Shown here in pieces: positions 12,311 through 46,600 of a stretch of DNA of 64,000 bases (position 1 is the first letter of the stretch; the number at the start of each line of letters is the position of its first letter). The translations under genes were made by a program, and so were the position numbers. Location of the stretch: assembly GCA_963693365.1 (NCBI GenBank), contig CAVNZM010000001.1, forward strand, positions 4,402,001-4,466,000. Direction: 5' to 3'. The stretch comes from Amoebidium appalachense. Lineage: Eukaryota; Ichthyosporea. A model generated the notes under the pieces. It saw nothing but the letters and a program-made list of their open reading frames with translations, had not been told where the DNA came from and ran no database searches.

Positions 12311-12356
12311 TGACGTCAGGCAGGACCTGACACGTGCCTACACACGTCTATAAATA
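12311..12356 (+). promoter_or_regulatory. Promoter-like cluster: CRE, E-box, TATA box
   Basis: A perfect CRE palindrome TGACGTCA (12311-12318) is followed by an E-box CACGTG (12331-12336) and TATAAATA (12349-12356) in 46 bp. Spacing is that of a metazoan-style core promoter. The next plus-strand gene start is the Helitron ATG 1.27 kb downstream, so this could drive a long or spliced leader for that gene, or be unrelated. Confidence 0.45.
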
Positions 12357-12583
12357 AAGACGTCCGAGGCCTCACAGCCTCATGATCAGTCGACACACGA
12401 GCACACCTTCATCACAGATACGTGCACGTGCACAGATCTAGATGCATGAGTTCGAACACGTGCATATATGGCTAGATCTAATATTAGTATTGCAAGAGAG
12501 AGTCAATATGCATTTCCCAGCTTGCAGAAAGACGTGTGCATTGTTAACAGGGTGTCTAGAAAACGCTGCCTCGATGTATCATT

Positions 12584-12626
12584 CCCAATCTCCTTCAGTG
12601 ACAGGTTTCCTGTCAGGGAGATTGGG
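12584..12626. other. Strong two-step hairpin
   Basis: CCCAATCTCC (12584-12593) pairs with GGAGATTGGG (12617-12626), and TGACAGG (12599-12605) pairs with CCTGTCA (12609-12615) around a TTT loop, with a 5:1 internal asymmetry. It lies about 1 kb upstream of the Helitron gene. Hairpins occur at Helitron termini, but no adjoining terminal CTRR was identified. Confidence 0.7.
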
Positions 12627-12780
12627 TTTATTGGGGATAGGGGTTTGGGGGAAGGGGAGAGCGGGTCTCACGTGAGATGCCAAGAGTGAGAAAAAAAAAA
12701 GAATGTACAGCCAATCGGGTGCCAGTATCCATAGCAATCGGAGAACGCGGCGACCCAGTTTGAGTCTGATTGGCTGGAAC

Positions 12781-12842
12781 ATGTTTCAGCGAATCAAAGC
12801 GCTCGCTTCTTATGTTTCAGCGAATCAAAGCGCTCGCTTCTT
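12781..12842. repeat. 31-bp perfect tandem duplication
   Basis: Two exact 31-bp copies starting ATGTTTCAGCGAATC abut at 12811/12812. They are followed by two imperfect copies of ACAACATGTGCGTGT (near 12857 and 12881). Confidence 0.95.
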
Positions 12843-12959
12843 ACCGGAACATTCTGCAACATGTGCGTGTAGTAATGTTCTACAACATGTGCGTGTCATA
12901 GTCGTACTGAACAGATGCATGTGTGCACTCACGCGGCTATCGGCAGACATCTTTGGATT

Positions 12960-13200
<241 letters not shown>

Positions 13201-13312
13201 ACAAACAGATTGCAGCAGGCATATGCGCAGTGATGACAGACGTCGACAGCTGTGCACGGCAACATCGATTCGTTTTTTTTGGGGAGATAAGCGTCCATTG
13301 GGCCAATTAATC

Positions 13313-13518
13313 TGGGCGTGGTATTGGGTGCAGCAGTACGGTGTGACAGACAGGTGTGCGTGGTATTTGATGTACTTGCATCTTAAACGACAGTAATGGG
13401 CATGGTATTGGGTAACTGACGAGAGAGGGAGCCCGCACGCGTCACCAGGTGTTATAAGAACGTTAACACGTGCGCGTGCGTTTGCATTACGGCAATCATA
13501 TGGGGCGTGGTATCGGGT
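13313..13518 (+). promoter_or_regulatory. Iteron-like repeats and TATA-like site upstream of the Helitron gene
   Basis: Four copies of a motif near GGGCRTGGTATYGGGT occur at about 13313, 13353 (diverged), 13398 and 13502, all in the same orientation. The last runs into TATTTATAG about 110 bp before the Helitron ATG. Their position and identical orientation suggest promoter elements or binding sites for the element's own Rep protein; this is inference. Confidence 0.55.
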
Positions 13519-13628
13519 ATTTATAGTGCCCAAGTTGTACTAGTCAACTAGACACTAGACACATGTCATTTGGCCGAACAATTCACTTAAGGAGGTTTCA
13601 GGGAGATTTTTCTTCATGAAAAAAAATA

Positions 13629-27523
<13,895 letters not shown>

Positions 27524-27599
27524 ATACATTACTGGAACAAGTCAGTCTAATAGCCATAGGTGGGTGAATAATTGGGTAGGATAGTGGATGGGTGGGTGG

Positions 27600-28141
<542 letters not shown>

Positions 28142-28180
28142 GACATTCTTCTCTTTCTCCTATATCTCGTGAATATGATT

Positions 28181-28580
28181 TGTACACGTTGTGGACACGG
28201 TACAAACAGAGTGGAATCCCCACTCACAAACCTTGATTCAATGGTGTACGTATGATGGGAAGATATACCCACACGGTACAAAATGGCGTACGCGTGATGG
28301 GAAGACATACCCACACGGTACAAAGTAGTGTACGCGTGATGGGAAGACATACCCACACGGTACAAACTGGTGTACGCGTGATGGGAAAAACATGCCCACA
28401 CGGTACAAAACAGTGGAGTCTCCACTCAGAAAATCTGATTCAATGGTGTACACGTGATGGGAAAAACATGCCCACACGGTACAAAAGAGTGCAAACCCAC
28501 TCTGAATTTTCAATGGTGTACACGTAGTGGATGAAACATGCCCACACGGTACAAAGAGAGTGGAACCCCCACTCCACAAT
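28181..28580. repeat. 42-bp minisatellite with interspersed hairpins
   Basis: Four direct copies at a strict 42-bp period begin at 28244, 28286, 28328 and 28370 (consensus GTGTACGCGTGATGGGAAG, then ACATACCCACACGGTACAAA). Two longer composite copies begin at 28446 and 28516. Palindromic inserts GAGTGG…CCACTC (about 28209, 28412 and 28560) can fold into short hairpins. The overlapping minus-strand frame is open but simply translates the repeat. Confidence 0.92.
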
Positions 28581-28612
28581 TTCTGTTTTGGACATGTGTC
28601 TAAAAGCACATA

Positions 28613-28675
28613 GCCACCCATCTGCAAAGAAAAAGTCATTCTGTTTCCGTGGGGAGAGTGTTTATCAACAGCTCT
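28613..28675 (+). repeat. Dispersed 60-bp repeat, copy A
   Basis: CTGCAAAGAAAA followed by a conserved stretch containing GGGGAGAGTGTTTATCAACA. A second copy in the same orientation is at about 30819-30871. Both are followed by (AC)n. Confidence 0.85.
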
Positions 28676-28744
28676 TTCCCCTCCCTCCCTCCCCCTCCCC
28701 TCAAACCACTACCACCACCATCACTATCACCACCACCACCATCA

Positions 28745-29930
<1,186 letters not shown>

Positions 29931-30292
29931 GCTTAAACAGAACGGGAATGGGGAAGAAAAAACCACGGGTAAGAGAAGGGAACAGCAATGGAAGGGAACG
30001 AAAGGGATCAGGGAAACAGAGCAAGCAACGGGAAGAGCACGAGCAATCAAACAACAAGGGAAGAGCAAGGTATAAGGGGAAAACAGCAACGGCCGATGAG
30101 TCCCACAATTCAGATTCCAGCTGAAAATAAAAAATCTTTATTCAGATATGTAAACGAGTCACAAATCTCCAAAAAAACAACACGCACAGTCCCCTCTTTA
30201 ACCGCAACTGTCATAAATTATTATTCTGGCATATATACACCAACTACAAAACGTAGCGATCGCATTCAGTTCGAAGTCTATCCGGTTTCAGC

Positions 30293-30646
30293 ATGGCAGC
30301 TGACGGTGGAGAATTGATGGCACTACATACCGATTTCAGAGGGTATTTACCTTCTCTCTCTCCAATTCAACTGAAAAACCCGAAGCATTACTGTTTAGCA
30401 ACAGGAACGCTGAAGTTCCCCAACTGTTTCAATCCTACAGATCGATGGGGTGCCGGCACATGGTCGGTATATTTCAAAAGTGACACACATGGAGTCTACG
30501 GGAAACTGCATGTAGTACCAGCCATACAAAAGGTTGAAGGGCACGGACCAATTCACCAAAACGAGAAAGTCAACGTACGTTTTCATTTCCATTGTGTTCT
30601 GGTGAAGAAAGAATACAAGGCACTCCAGTGTACTTCCACGCAATAG
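30293..30646 (+). CDS. Unrecognised 117-aa protein, possibly OB-fold-like
   Basis: An ATG-initiated frame (start 30293, TAG 30644-30646) in otherwise unique DNA. Its middle reads ATGTLKFPNCFNPT…GTWSVYFKSD…GKLHVVPA. The spacing of aromatic and Pro residues recalls the start of ssDNA-binding proteins of the T7 gp2.5/DUF2815 kind, but this is only a visual resemblance. The ATG follows GGTTTCAG by one base, and a GTACGT donor-like site lies inside (30575, phase 0), so the real gene may be spliced at either end. An open frame without ATG continues upstream to about 30100. It lies 2.8 kb downstream of the Helitron gene and could be a second element gene or a host gene. Confidence 0.4.
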   Translation: MAADGGELMALHTDFRGYLPSLSPIQLKNPKHYCLATGTLKFPNCFNPTDRWGAGTWSVYFKSDTHGVYGKLHVVPAIQKVEGHGPIHQNEKVNVRFHFHCVLVKKEYKALQCTSTQ

Positions 30647-30818
30647 GAACACAATTGCTTTCAACTCCAACTTTAACGAATGGTGATTTCATAAATCCCT
30701 AAATCACCGTCGACAACAACACCGCGACAGCAACAGGTACAGCCTTCCCATACCTACGTACGGTTGTTTACCGTTATTTATCACTGGTATGCCGGTAGTG
30801 AAATGTAATTGGTTGTTG

Positions 30819-30871
30819 CTGCAAAGAAAATGTCTTTCTGTTGCCGTGGGGAGAGTGTTTATCAACAGCCA
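30819..30871 (+). repeat. Dispersed 60-bp repeat, copy B
   Basis: Same orientation as copy A at 28613 with a handful of substitutions, again followed by (AC)n. Confidence 0.85.
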
Positions 30872-30904
30872 CTCCCTACCACTCACACGCGCATACCATA
30901 TCAT

Positions 30905-30924
30905 GTGCACGCAAACACACACAA

Positions 30925-30955
<31 letters not shown>

Positions 30956-30961
30956 CCTCTC

Positions 30962-30997
<36 letters not shown>

Positions 30998-31075
30998 CAC
31001 ACACGCACACACGCACTGCAGACACACACGCACGCACACACACACACACACACACATGTGTGCACAATACACACA

Positions 31076-31135
<60 letters not shown>

Positions 31136-31157
31136 CTGCATCCTCTCCCCTTCCCCT

Positions 31158-31195
<38 letters not shown>

Positions 31196-31200
31196 CCCAC
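30905..31200. repeat. (AC)n arrays and poly(C)
   Basis: Interrupted AC repeats up to 31133 then a C-run at about 31160-31193. An AC-then-GC compound lies at about 31378-31408. Confidence 0.93.
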
Positions 31201-31409
31201 ACACACACACCCATAACACCCAACACACACAAATCAACACACCCGCACTGCATAAGTGCCTAACTCCTCTCATATGGTAGCTCCCCCGCCCGCACACACA
31301 CATGCAACTTCCCTCTCCCTACCCGATACCTCTTCTACCTCCTCCCCCAACCCGCCTCTCCTTCACCTCCCCCACACACGCACACACACACACGCGCGCG
31401 CGCGCGCTA

Positions 31410-32403
31410 CGCTTCCCCACTGCCTCGTATGGAGATTGGGCCACAGATCGAGGCTCCGCCGAGATCAGTTTTATCGTAAATATATACTATCTTACTGGTA
31501 TCGCAAACCAGCGATATACTCGCGCGTTGTTAGCTATAGATGTATTCAAAATTTAAGATGATTTCCCATGGCTTTTATTAATAGTACTACGGCACATACT
31601 GGCTGTACTGGTCCATCGCCATTCAGTCATATTTGATGACCACAAATAATTGATATCCGCACATAAGATACTTAGCCAGATCTGGGTGCCCCCCGGGCCA
31701 ATGATTTCTTTTTGCATGAATTCGAAAGAAACACATGTCGTGCATGCTGCTACAGCACCTAATATGTGCGGACATACAAAAAACACATTGATAATGTGCT
31801 GCCTGTCACGGCGTATCCGGGGTGTGCATGTATGTATGTACCCAAAACCCAACGAAGCGCAGCTAACATATCGATAATTATGTATATTTGTCACAATTCA
31901 AGTTGCCCGTACGTGCACGACTCTATTTCCAGCTCACCTGTGGAATTCTGTCTCGCTCTCTCTCTGATCATCAAGGCTTCGCGAGTCATTCAGGGCATTC
32001 ACCGGCCACACTTAGACAGACGTAACATTACCAGCCGTGCGGGCCCCGGGGGAGCGGGGGGGAACAAATTATTGTCAGTGAGAATGATGATGTATATGTT
32101 TTTGCAATGCATGATCATCGACGGAGCTCGAGGTTGAAGTCTATCATGTGCACGTGGGGGGAGGGGAGGGGGAGGGTACCCGGTGGCAACGCCACTTGCC
32201 GTTACCACAGCACTTGGCGGGGACCTTCGCGACCGTCCTGACCATATATCCGCCAGACACAATGCACACGTGTGTCGATGCATATATACTTCAAAATTAA
32301 TGAACGACGTGGCACCCTTCAGTTTATTTGAGCATTGGTAATGCGATGAGAAGCCCGCGGCTACCCTCGTACATGTACCAGACCAAGTATGTACGTGCAT
32401 GTG

Positions 32404-32470
<67 letters not shown>

Positions 32471-32790
32471 GTGTGTGTGCCTAGGATTGGTGCCTTGTGC
32501 ACCTTGTAAGTGGGTGCACTGCAAAACATCCACACAACTGCACACAAAGGCGACTACTTACAAGACTGTTAGAATTCTGCCAGCAGATTCAGAAAAAACA
32601 TGATGAGAAACCACGCGGCAAACACATTCAAGAAATCACCAGAGCATAGATACATTACATTAAGTAAAACGGTCCGGCAAAACGGTTTTTAACCAACACT
32701 TCGACATGGCATTGCAGAACTCACAAGTCCGTTGATGTATTGAATAGCAAACACAGAACACTTCATGCTGCTATGAAGCCGAGGGTCCCA
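31410..32790. other. Intergenic unique DNA between convergent genes
   Basis: No convincing gene. It contains a (GT)n tract at 32409-32479. TTTATT at 32323-32328 is an AATAAA signal when read on the minus strand, about 465 bp past the stop of the G-patch gene. Confidence 0.5.
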
Positions 32791-32793
32791 AAT

Positions 32794-40264
<7,471 letters not shown>

Positions 40265-41290
40265 CTTGAACCAATGCCCACACTTGGTACCGTATTATGA
40301 TATTGGCCGTGAGCGTGTGTGGTTAATAAAACCTAACCTATAGGCCCAAGCTCAGGGGAACACAGCCGTTTGAAAAAATAGAGCTCGAGCTCGACCTTGG
40401 AAGGGTTGGAGACATCGGAAGGGGGGGCAGCTATCATAGTTACATCCATATAAAGATGTTTGCAATCGCAATCGCAATATATCACCCTGATCGAGATTCT
40501 TAAAATAGTGTTTCAATAGTCGCCATCAACTATATTTAGCACGCAGCCCCTTGCTTGGCCCGGCAGGTTCGTTTTCGGGGCGTGCCACTGAAGTCTCGCG
40601 CGCGCACTTTGTTTGAGGCAGTCGGTTCGAAGGCTCAAACGATAACATGGTATGCGGTTGCATGTAACCTTGAAGTAGCAATGGTAGTGATTCTTTAGCT
40701 TTTCATTGCATGGCAGGGAATGCCGGTTGGATAGGAGGAAGTGTGTTTTTTTACATTTGAACGATAGCGGAGGGAGAGGAGGGACAGAGAGGTAGGGAGG
40801 TGCTGAGCGTGTTGTTCGCCTGCAGATAGTGTACTCCTCTGTTATGTCAGAAACCAGCCAGTCCACCAGAACAGATTTGGCTTTAAGGGTTCTATGACCG
40901 ACTATATAACACCGCTCGCGTCCTTTCAGTTGTTGCTCTTTCTACTGATCGTCGTTTTTTTACACACCGTTTTTGTCATCACCCCGCCGGACACTCGTTG
41001 CAGTTGCACAAGTATAAGGTCAGGGTAGCTCCTGCGATCGAGGCTTGATTTGCAGTTTGAAAGGGGATTCACATAGTCGGCTGGCCAAAGGATTTCATCA
41101 CGCCTCTTGTACTGAGCTCCCTCTGCCGACCTGCTCATCGGTTGAGACACGGTGCCAAGGGGTAGTAAAGAGCATGAGTGACTGGCTGCGGTTTGAGACA
41201 GTCGTAGTTGGCTGCTCTGCGATGGGAACTTAGTATCCTCCATATTTGAAAGGATGGTGGCGTTGGTTGCTTATGGATTCATTTGCTGCA
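40265..41290. promoter_or_regulatory. Divergent intergenic interval with TATA-like site
   Basis: Unique DNA between the minus-strand G-patch gene and the plus-strand small membrane protein gene. TATATAA at 40903-40909 is suitably placed to start plus-strand transcription toward the exon at 41292. No start codon exon could be assigned with confidence; candidates are an ATG directly followed by a GTATGC donor (40647-40649) and an ATG at 41174. Confidence 0.4.
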
Positions 41291-41291
41291 G

Positions 41292-41773
41292 GGGGGAGTG
41301 AAGAAGTTCGACTACCCCAGATACGTCTGGTCTCCGGCCGGCGGCTGGTGGTGCAACCCCCCCAACTGGAAGTAAGCTCCCCCTTTCCCCCCCTCTCTCC
41401 TCCCCTCCTCTTCCCTCGGGGGTTGTATTCCCTAAGCATCGTTACAGCTGGTTATGGGTCCGCATTCTTGGCCCTGGATACATCTCCCCCCCCCTCCCCC
41501 TCTTTTTTTCTCTCTCTCTCTCTCTCTTCCCCCCCCCCCCCCCCCCCCTCTCCATTCCCCGAAAATTCCCATTCTTCGTTTCAAGCACAGAAAAGAGATA
41601 TGTTTCCATCTTATACATCCACTCCTCGTATTGAGTAAAGCCTTGATAACACAGAAGGGCATTCGTTAAGCTGCATCACAAGCAGATTTCGGACGTGTTA
41701 TCACAATATGTATGTGTGTTGGTGTGTGTATCTATGTATGTGTGTGTGCGTGTGTGCGTGCGCACTATGTGCA

Positions 41774-41811
<38 letters not shown>

Positions 41812-43702
41812 CGTGCGTGCGTGTGTGGATGCCGTGGTTGGTGTGTGCGTGTGCGCGTGCTTGTGTGTGTTTGTGTGTGTGTGTCTGTCTCTGTGTCTGT
41901 CTGTCTGTGTGTGTGTGTGTGTGTGTGTGCGCGCGCACGTGTGTGTGTGTGTGTGTGTGAGCGCTCGCGTGCGTGCTCACGTGCATGCGTGCGTGCGCGC
42001 ATGCTACTGAAATAATGAGCTTGTGCTTTTTTGGACATAGACGGCACGTGTGCTTGTTGGGGTGTTTGTGTAGGGCAGAAGTGGGCGGAAAACTGGGTAA
42101 GAAATTGCATGGTGCCTTTTCTAGTCACGGCACACAGGAGGCTAGGTAGAGAAATGTCGCAAGAAATGAAGTCGGGGATCGTCGTCCGTCGAGGGATCTA
42201 GTAGGACACATGGCCAAGGGGCAGAGAACTCACACAGCCCTCTGCAGGCGCAACACAATGATTGCTGCTGCCGCCTACATTGCCGTCCTCACACCCTTCT
42301 TTATGCTCTCAAACAAAGTCACGGTGCGTCATGCCTCCCCTCCCTTCCCCCCCCACAATGTGTACTTCGTACTCTATGGAACATTCAATCCCCCATATAT
42401 TTTTCTTGCTTCTGCTTACTGCTGCAACTATAACCCCCGGCCTTTCCCACTGACCTTGCCTGTATAAGCAACCCTGCTCGTCTCTGATCAAGACGGGTGA
42501 CCTACTCATGTTCAAGTGAAACAGTATCTGAGTTGGGTTTCGTTAAGGAGGGGAATAGGTCGAAACTCGGGTACTGTGGATGACGTGGGCCCCCCCTGAG
42601 GATGGGCTCTGCTTATTATGCATACTCTTTATGTATGGCTTGCATTCTGCATCGTGTTATCCGTTTGTTCTTGTGTACTTCGTACTTTTTGACGCATTCA
42701 AACCCCCCCCCCCCCCCCCCCCCCCCCCCGTCCCGCGCCAGCCAGCCTGCCCCGCCTTGCTCCTCTCAGAAAGGCCTTCCCCTTCTCCGCACGTGTCAAT
42801 TTTTTTTTTGTGTGTGTGTGTCTTGAGTTTGTGGACTCTAGTACGATGCATGCATTAACTTTTGCTCTGGGCAAGGTCATGCCTAAACACCACAATATCC
42901 CTCTCTCATGTCCTCCGCGCACGCATATTACGTGTGTACGTGTCACAGGCAGACACGAGCTTGGAGCATATTCTGGTTTAGGGCATGACGACAGCTTGCA
43001 CTATTGCATTTCATACGCAGACACATGCATGCATGCATGCACTGACGCACTCAACTGGTCACATATGTGGTGAAAAAGCAAAGACTTGCCGACATGAGCA
43101 TAACGGCACACCTGCACTAGTATACATATGCCCCCACACATGTGCGCACACATGCATGTAGAGGCACACACACGTACACGGACTTTGCACGTAAACACAC
43201 TAATGGGTACCTTTCAAAAGCATGCTCTGTGGTGGCAGGCACGCTTTTGGGATTATGTTGCGCAACGTCAACATTCCTAGGGCCTGCCTGTCCATAGCTC
43301 ACCTGCTGCAAAACAAGCACTGTTGCTCGGTTGTGTACGATGAGACATGCACGGCTGTGTAAAAATGCATTTCACATACACTTTGGCAACGGCAGCTTTT
43401 GTAAATTCATCTGCAGATATCTTTCATTTTTGTTGCGAGCAGGTATACTTGATCACAGTTAAACTAAGAACACTCACAACTAGACCTGTTCAGGACATGC
43501 ACACACATAACTTTAGCGCACTATGTGTGTCGGAGCAAAAGGAACGTGCTTTCCCCCTTCTTTCTGCTGTCCTCACCTTTGTCTTGACAAACGGACATGC
43601 TCATAATTGCTTAATTACACTTGGTTAGTTTTCCTCGTCGAGGTGCTAACACACATGCGTACCTGCACCCCCGGGGGTGGATCCTCTAGAAGAAGGATGG
43701 GT

Positions 43703-43733
<31 letters not shown>

Positions 43734-44019
43734 GGGGGAGGGAGGGAGAGAGGGAGAGAGAGAAAAGAGGGAGAAAGAGGGGGGAGGGGGCGGGCACAAG
43801 TAGGCTGCCGTTGCTGCATCGTTTACTTGTGGTGGGCACATTCAGAACTAAGTGCGTCTTGGCATTCCCCTGGGGGTGCACACGTATTTGCATGTGGTCT
43901 AAAAACCAATTGTTATAACAGGAGAAGTACCCTGCCAACCGCCGCTACCCACAACACCAAGAGGTGAGTCAGTGTTTGTTTGTACCTGTGTGTGTGTTTC
44001 CGTGTGCATGCACTCGCAG

Positions 44020-44067
<48 letters not shown>

Positions 44068-44941
44068 ACGTGTGTGTGTGTGTTTGTGTGTACGCACGTG
44101 TGTGTGTGCGCGTGTGTGCGCGCGCGCGTGCATGTGCGTGCGGGTGTGGGTTTGTGTGCTTGCATATGCACTTGTGTGTGTGTGTGTGTGCACGCGCGCG
44201 CGTGTACGTGCATGGGTGGCCACATGTATGCGCGTGTTTGGGCAAGCGCGTGCATGGATGCATGCATGTGTGTGTGTTGCGTACGCCGTGTGTTCATTTT
44301 TTTCTGTGTGCCTGCATTCACTATGCCTACTGTATTCGTGGTGGGGGACACACGTATGTGATTTGGTGATCTGGGATGGCCATGTGTGGAGGCATTTTTT
44401 TTTTTTTTAAAGGCGGCTGTGGCAGGGGTTGGCTGAAGGTGGAAGAAGGGGAGGGGGAAGGGAGGGAGAGAGAGAGGATCGAGGGGTGGGAGGAGAGAAG
44501 AATGGTCTGGGCAATTGCTGGGAAGCGAACCGTGTGCGGGATGGGGTAGACATGTGGGCTGGTTGTGTGTTGTGGCCTCGGAATTTTATTCCTCACTCTA
44601 TGCACGCATATCAAATCTAAGGGTTGAAACATGGATCGATGGGTTCTACTGTTGTTGCGTACCAGGTGTCCTCGTCCTCGTTTGTGTTATGTACATGATG
44701 CCCGGCACTGCTCCTCGTTTCGTCTCTGTATTTGAACACGTGGGACAGCAAATCAGCACAAAAAAGCATGCAACATAAGTAAAGGTTCAACGGGGCGGGG
44801 GAGGGGGGGGGGGGGGGGGGGGGTATACTTGTGAAATAACCTATGGCCTCCACGTCATCATCTATTCTCTCTGCGATATGGGAAGGGGGAAGTGTGGCCA
44901 ATATTGACACAGGGGGTTTGCAGAGCCACGGACACCACTAG
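41292..44941 (+). CDS. Small single-pass membrane protein, 5' end unresolved, four exons
   Basis: Exons 41292-41371, 42248-42323, 43922-43963 and 44924-44941 join in phase (2, 0, 0) to about 71 residues ending in TAG. AATAAA follows at 44999-45004, 58 bases after the stop. The product has an aromatic start ([20 protein letters not shown]), then KRNT and one hydrophobic helix ([18 protein letters not shown]), then a basic, His-rich tail. The layout (short N-terminus with GGWW, one transmembrane helix, polar tail) is typical of small accessory subunits of mitochondrial inner-membrane complexes such as complex I, but no specific family is recognised. The terminal five-residue exon is chosen because of the poly(A) signal; an alternative ends at about 44778. 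The start codon is not fixed. Confidence 0.6.
41703..42003. repeat. Interrupted (GT)n/(GC)n in intron
   Basis: Alternating purine-pyrimidine DNA with a GCGCGC core; non-coding intron sequence. Confidence 0.9.
43965..44280. repeat. (GT)n/(GC)n microsatellite in intron
   Basis: Pure GT at about 44022-44065 with flanking degenerate GT/GC DNA. Confidence 0.92.
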
Positions 44942-45218
44942 CTGGTGGAGGGCAGGACGGGAGGGGGAACACATGCCTTGGGCTGCTGGCAAAGAGAAAA
45001 TAAACCATCAGCCTGGGCTGCCACTGTGTGAGACGTGGGCATTTGAATTGTGTCAGATGAGGTTTCATGTATCACCGACCATAGGTTATCTCACATGCAA
45101 TCCCCCCCCCCCCCCCCCCCCCACCACCACCACCACCACCAACCCACCCAAAAAAAAAAGGGGGGTGGGAAGAAAAAAGCACGGGCTCCGCGCAAGATAA
45201 ATGTTGCATAATTTATGC

Positions 45219-45376
45219 TGGCTGTGTGTTCCATTCATTCAAGAGTATTTTGTTTTTCAGGAACCATTTTTCGTCTTCTTTTTACAACTTTCTTTGTAGG
45301 CTGTGTTCTACCATCCATTCAAGAGCATTTTGTTCTTCAGGAGCCATTTTTCGTCTTCATTACAACTTTCTTTGTA
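45219..45376. repeat. Diverged 79-bp tandem duplication
   Basis: Two head-to-tail copies share GGCTGTGT, CATTCAAGAG, ATTTTGTT, CAGGA, CCATTTTTCGTCTTC and ACAACTTTCTTTGTA. They are about 90 percent alike. No gene is evident. Confidence 0.88.
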
Positions 45377-45432
45377 CTTTTACTCCTACCCACCTGTGGC
45401 TTGAAGAATCCGAGAAAGCAACCCTAGTGCGC

Positions 45433-45437
<5 letters not shown>

Positions 45438-45466
<29 letters not shown>

Positions 45467-45474
45467 TCCCCTGA

Positions 45475-45533
<59 letters not shown>

Positions 45534-45580
45534 TGTGTTGTGGGAGAGGGGGGGGGGGGAGGGGGAGGGGGGGGGGAGGT
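45438..45580. repeat. T-run, (GT)n, G-rich tract
   Basis: T-run at 45437-45465, GT repeat at 45475-45531, G-rich DNA to 45578. Confidence 0.95.
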
Positions 45581-45949
45581 TATATCCGCACTGCTACGTA
45601 CGGTACGAGTACGGATGGTCGTGGGTAGTGATCTAAGTGGCACAGGTCGACTCGGGGCCACCAATTGCTGCACCTCTCCATGGCATGGAGAGCTGGCAAA
45701 GTTGCACTTGGCCAGCTTGCCATGTCACACAGCACACACGAGTAAGAAAAACAAACAAGAAAAGTTGTGAAGACCTCTCAGATCTGCCTGTGAAACGCTT
45801 GTGAAAGGTGGTTTTCCGCCGTACCAAAGTGAAATTGAACTCATTGTGCACATGAACTTTGCAATACACACGGTGATGTTCGTTGTAAAAATGCAATTCA
45901 GTACTCCGTCACTGCCCTCTACTGCACCACACATGTCCCCCCCCCCCCC

Positions 45950-46600
45950 CTCCTTCAGGAAAAAAAAAAATATAAAAAAAAAAGAAGAAGAAGAATTTGA
46001 AGAAGAAGGCAAGAAAAAAGGCGCAACTGCGCAATGCTTTAGAGGGCAATCTGAGGCGCCTGCGATCTTGTGACATTGCACCGGCTACCCTTTGCGTGAG
46101 GGAAGACCTACACTGTCCAGACACTGTTGTCAAGCTTCAGGTTAGCAAAAGGCCACACCAGCGCCACCCAGGTCTTGCCATCAAGGTCTTGTAATAGAAC
46201 ACTATCTTACTGTGCATGGACACAGCCTATACATAAGCTGCAGCTTCCCTTAATGAGCACACACACTGACGGCACTGTGAACATAAAATTTACTCTTCAC
46301 ACTCTACACGAAGAAAAAACGTGTTGGCAACACATGCCGCACACAAAAAATTACTTCCTGCGGCACGAATGCCCATCCAAGCGTGAAACACGCACGCCAA
46401 CGAGCACTCGTCGTAGAAAACCATAACGGTTACCGATGTCTGTTAATTATGCTTTATATAATAGTTTACCCACGCAGTCTCCCTGTCCGTGCACTGTTGG
46501 ACGTGCCCAAAAGGGAAGAAGCAAAGTCTACCCTGCCTTGGCCTGTATTCCTTCCATCTCTGCTACAGTCAAATCTGTAACACAGCATTCACTAAAAACC
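45950..46600. other. Unassigned, possible exon remnant
   Basis: A C-run plus CTTCAG acceptor-like site (about 45946-45958) is followed by a Lys/Glu-rich open stretch (45960-46073), but no partner exon or stop context supports a gene. The rest is unique non-coding DNA. Confidence 0.2.
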
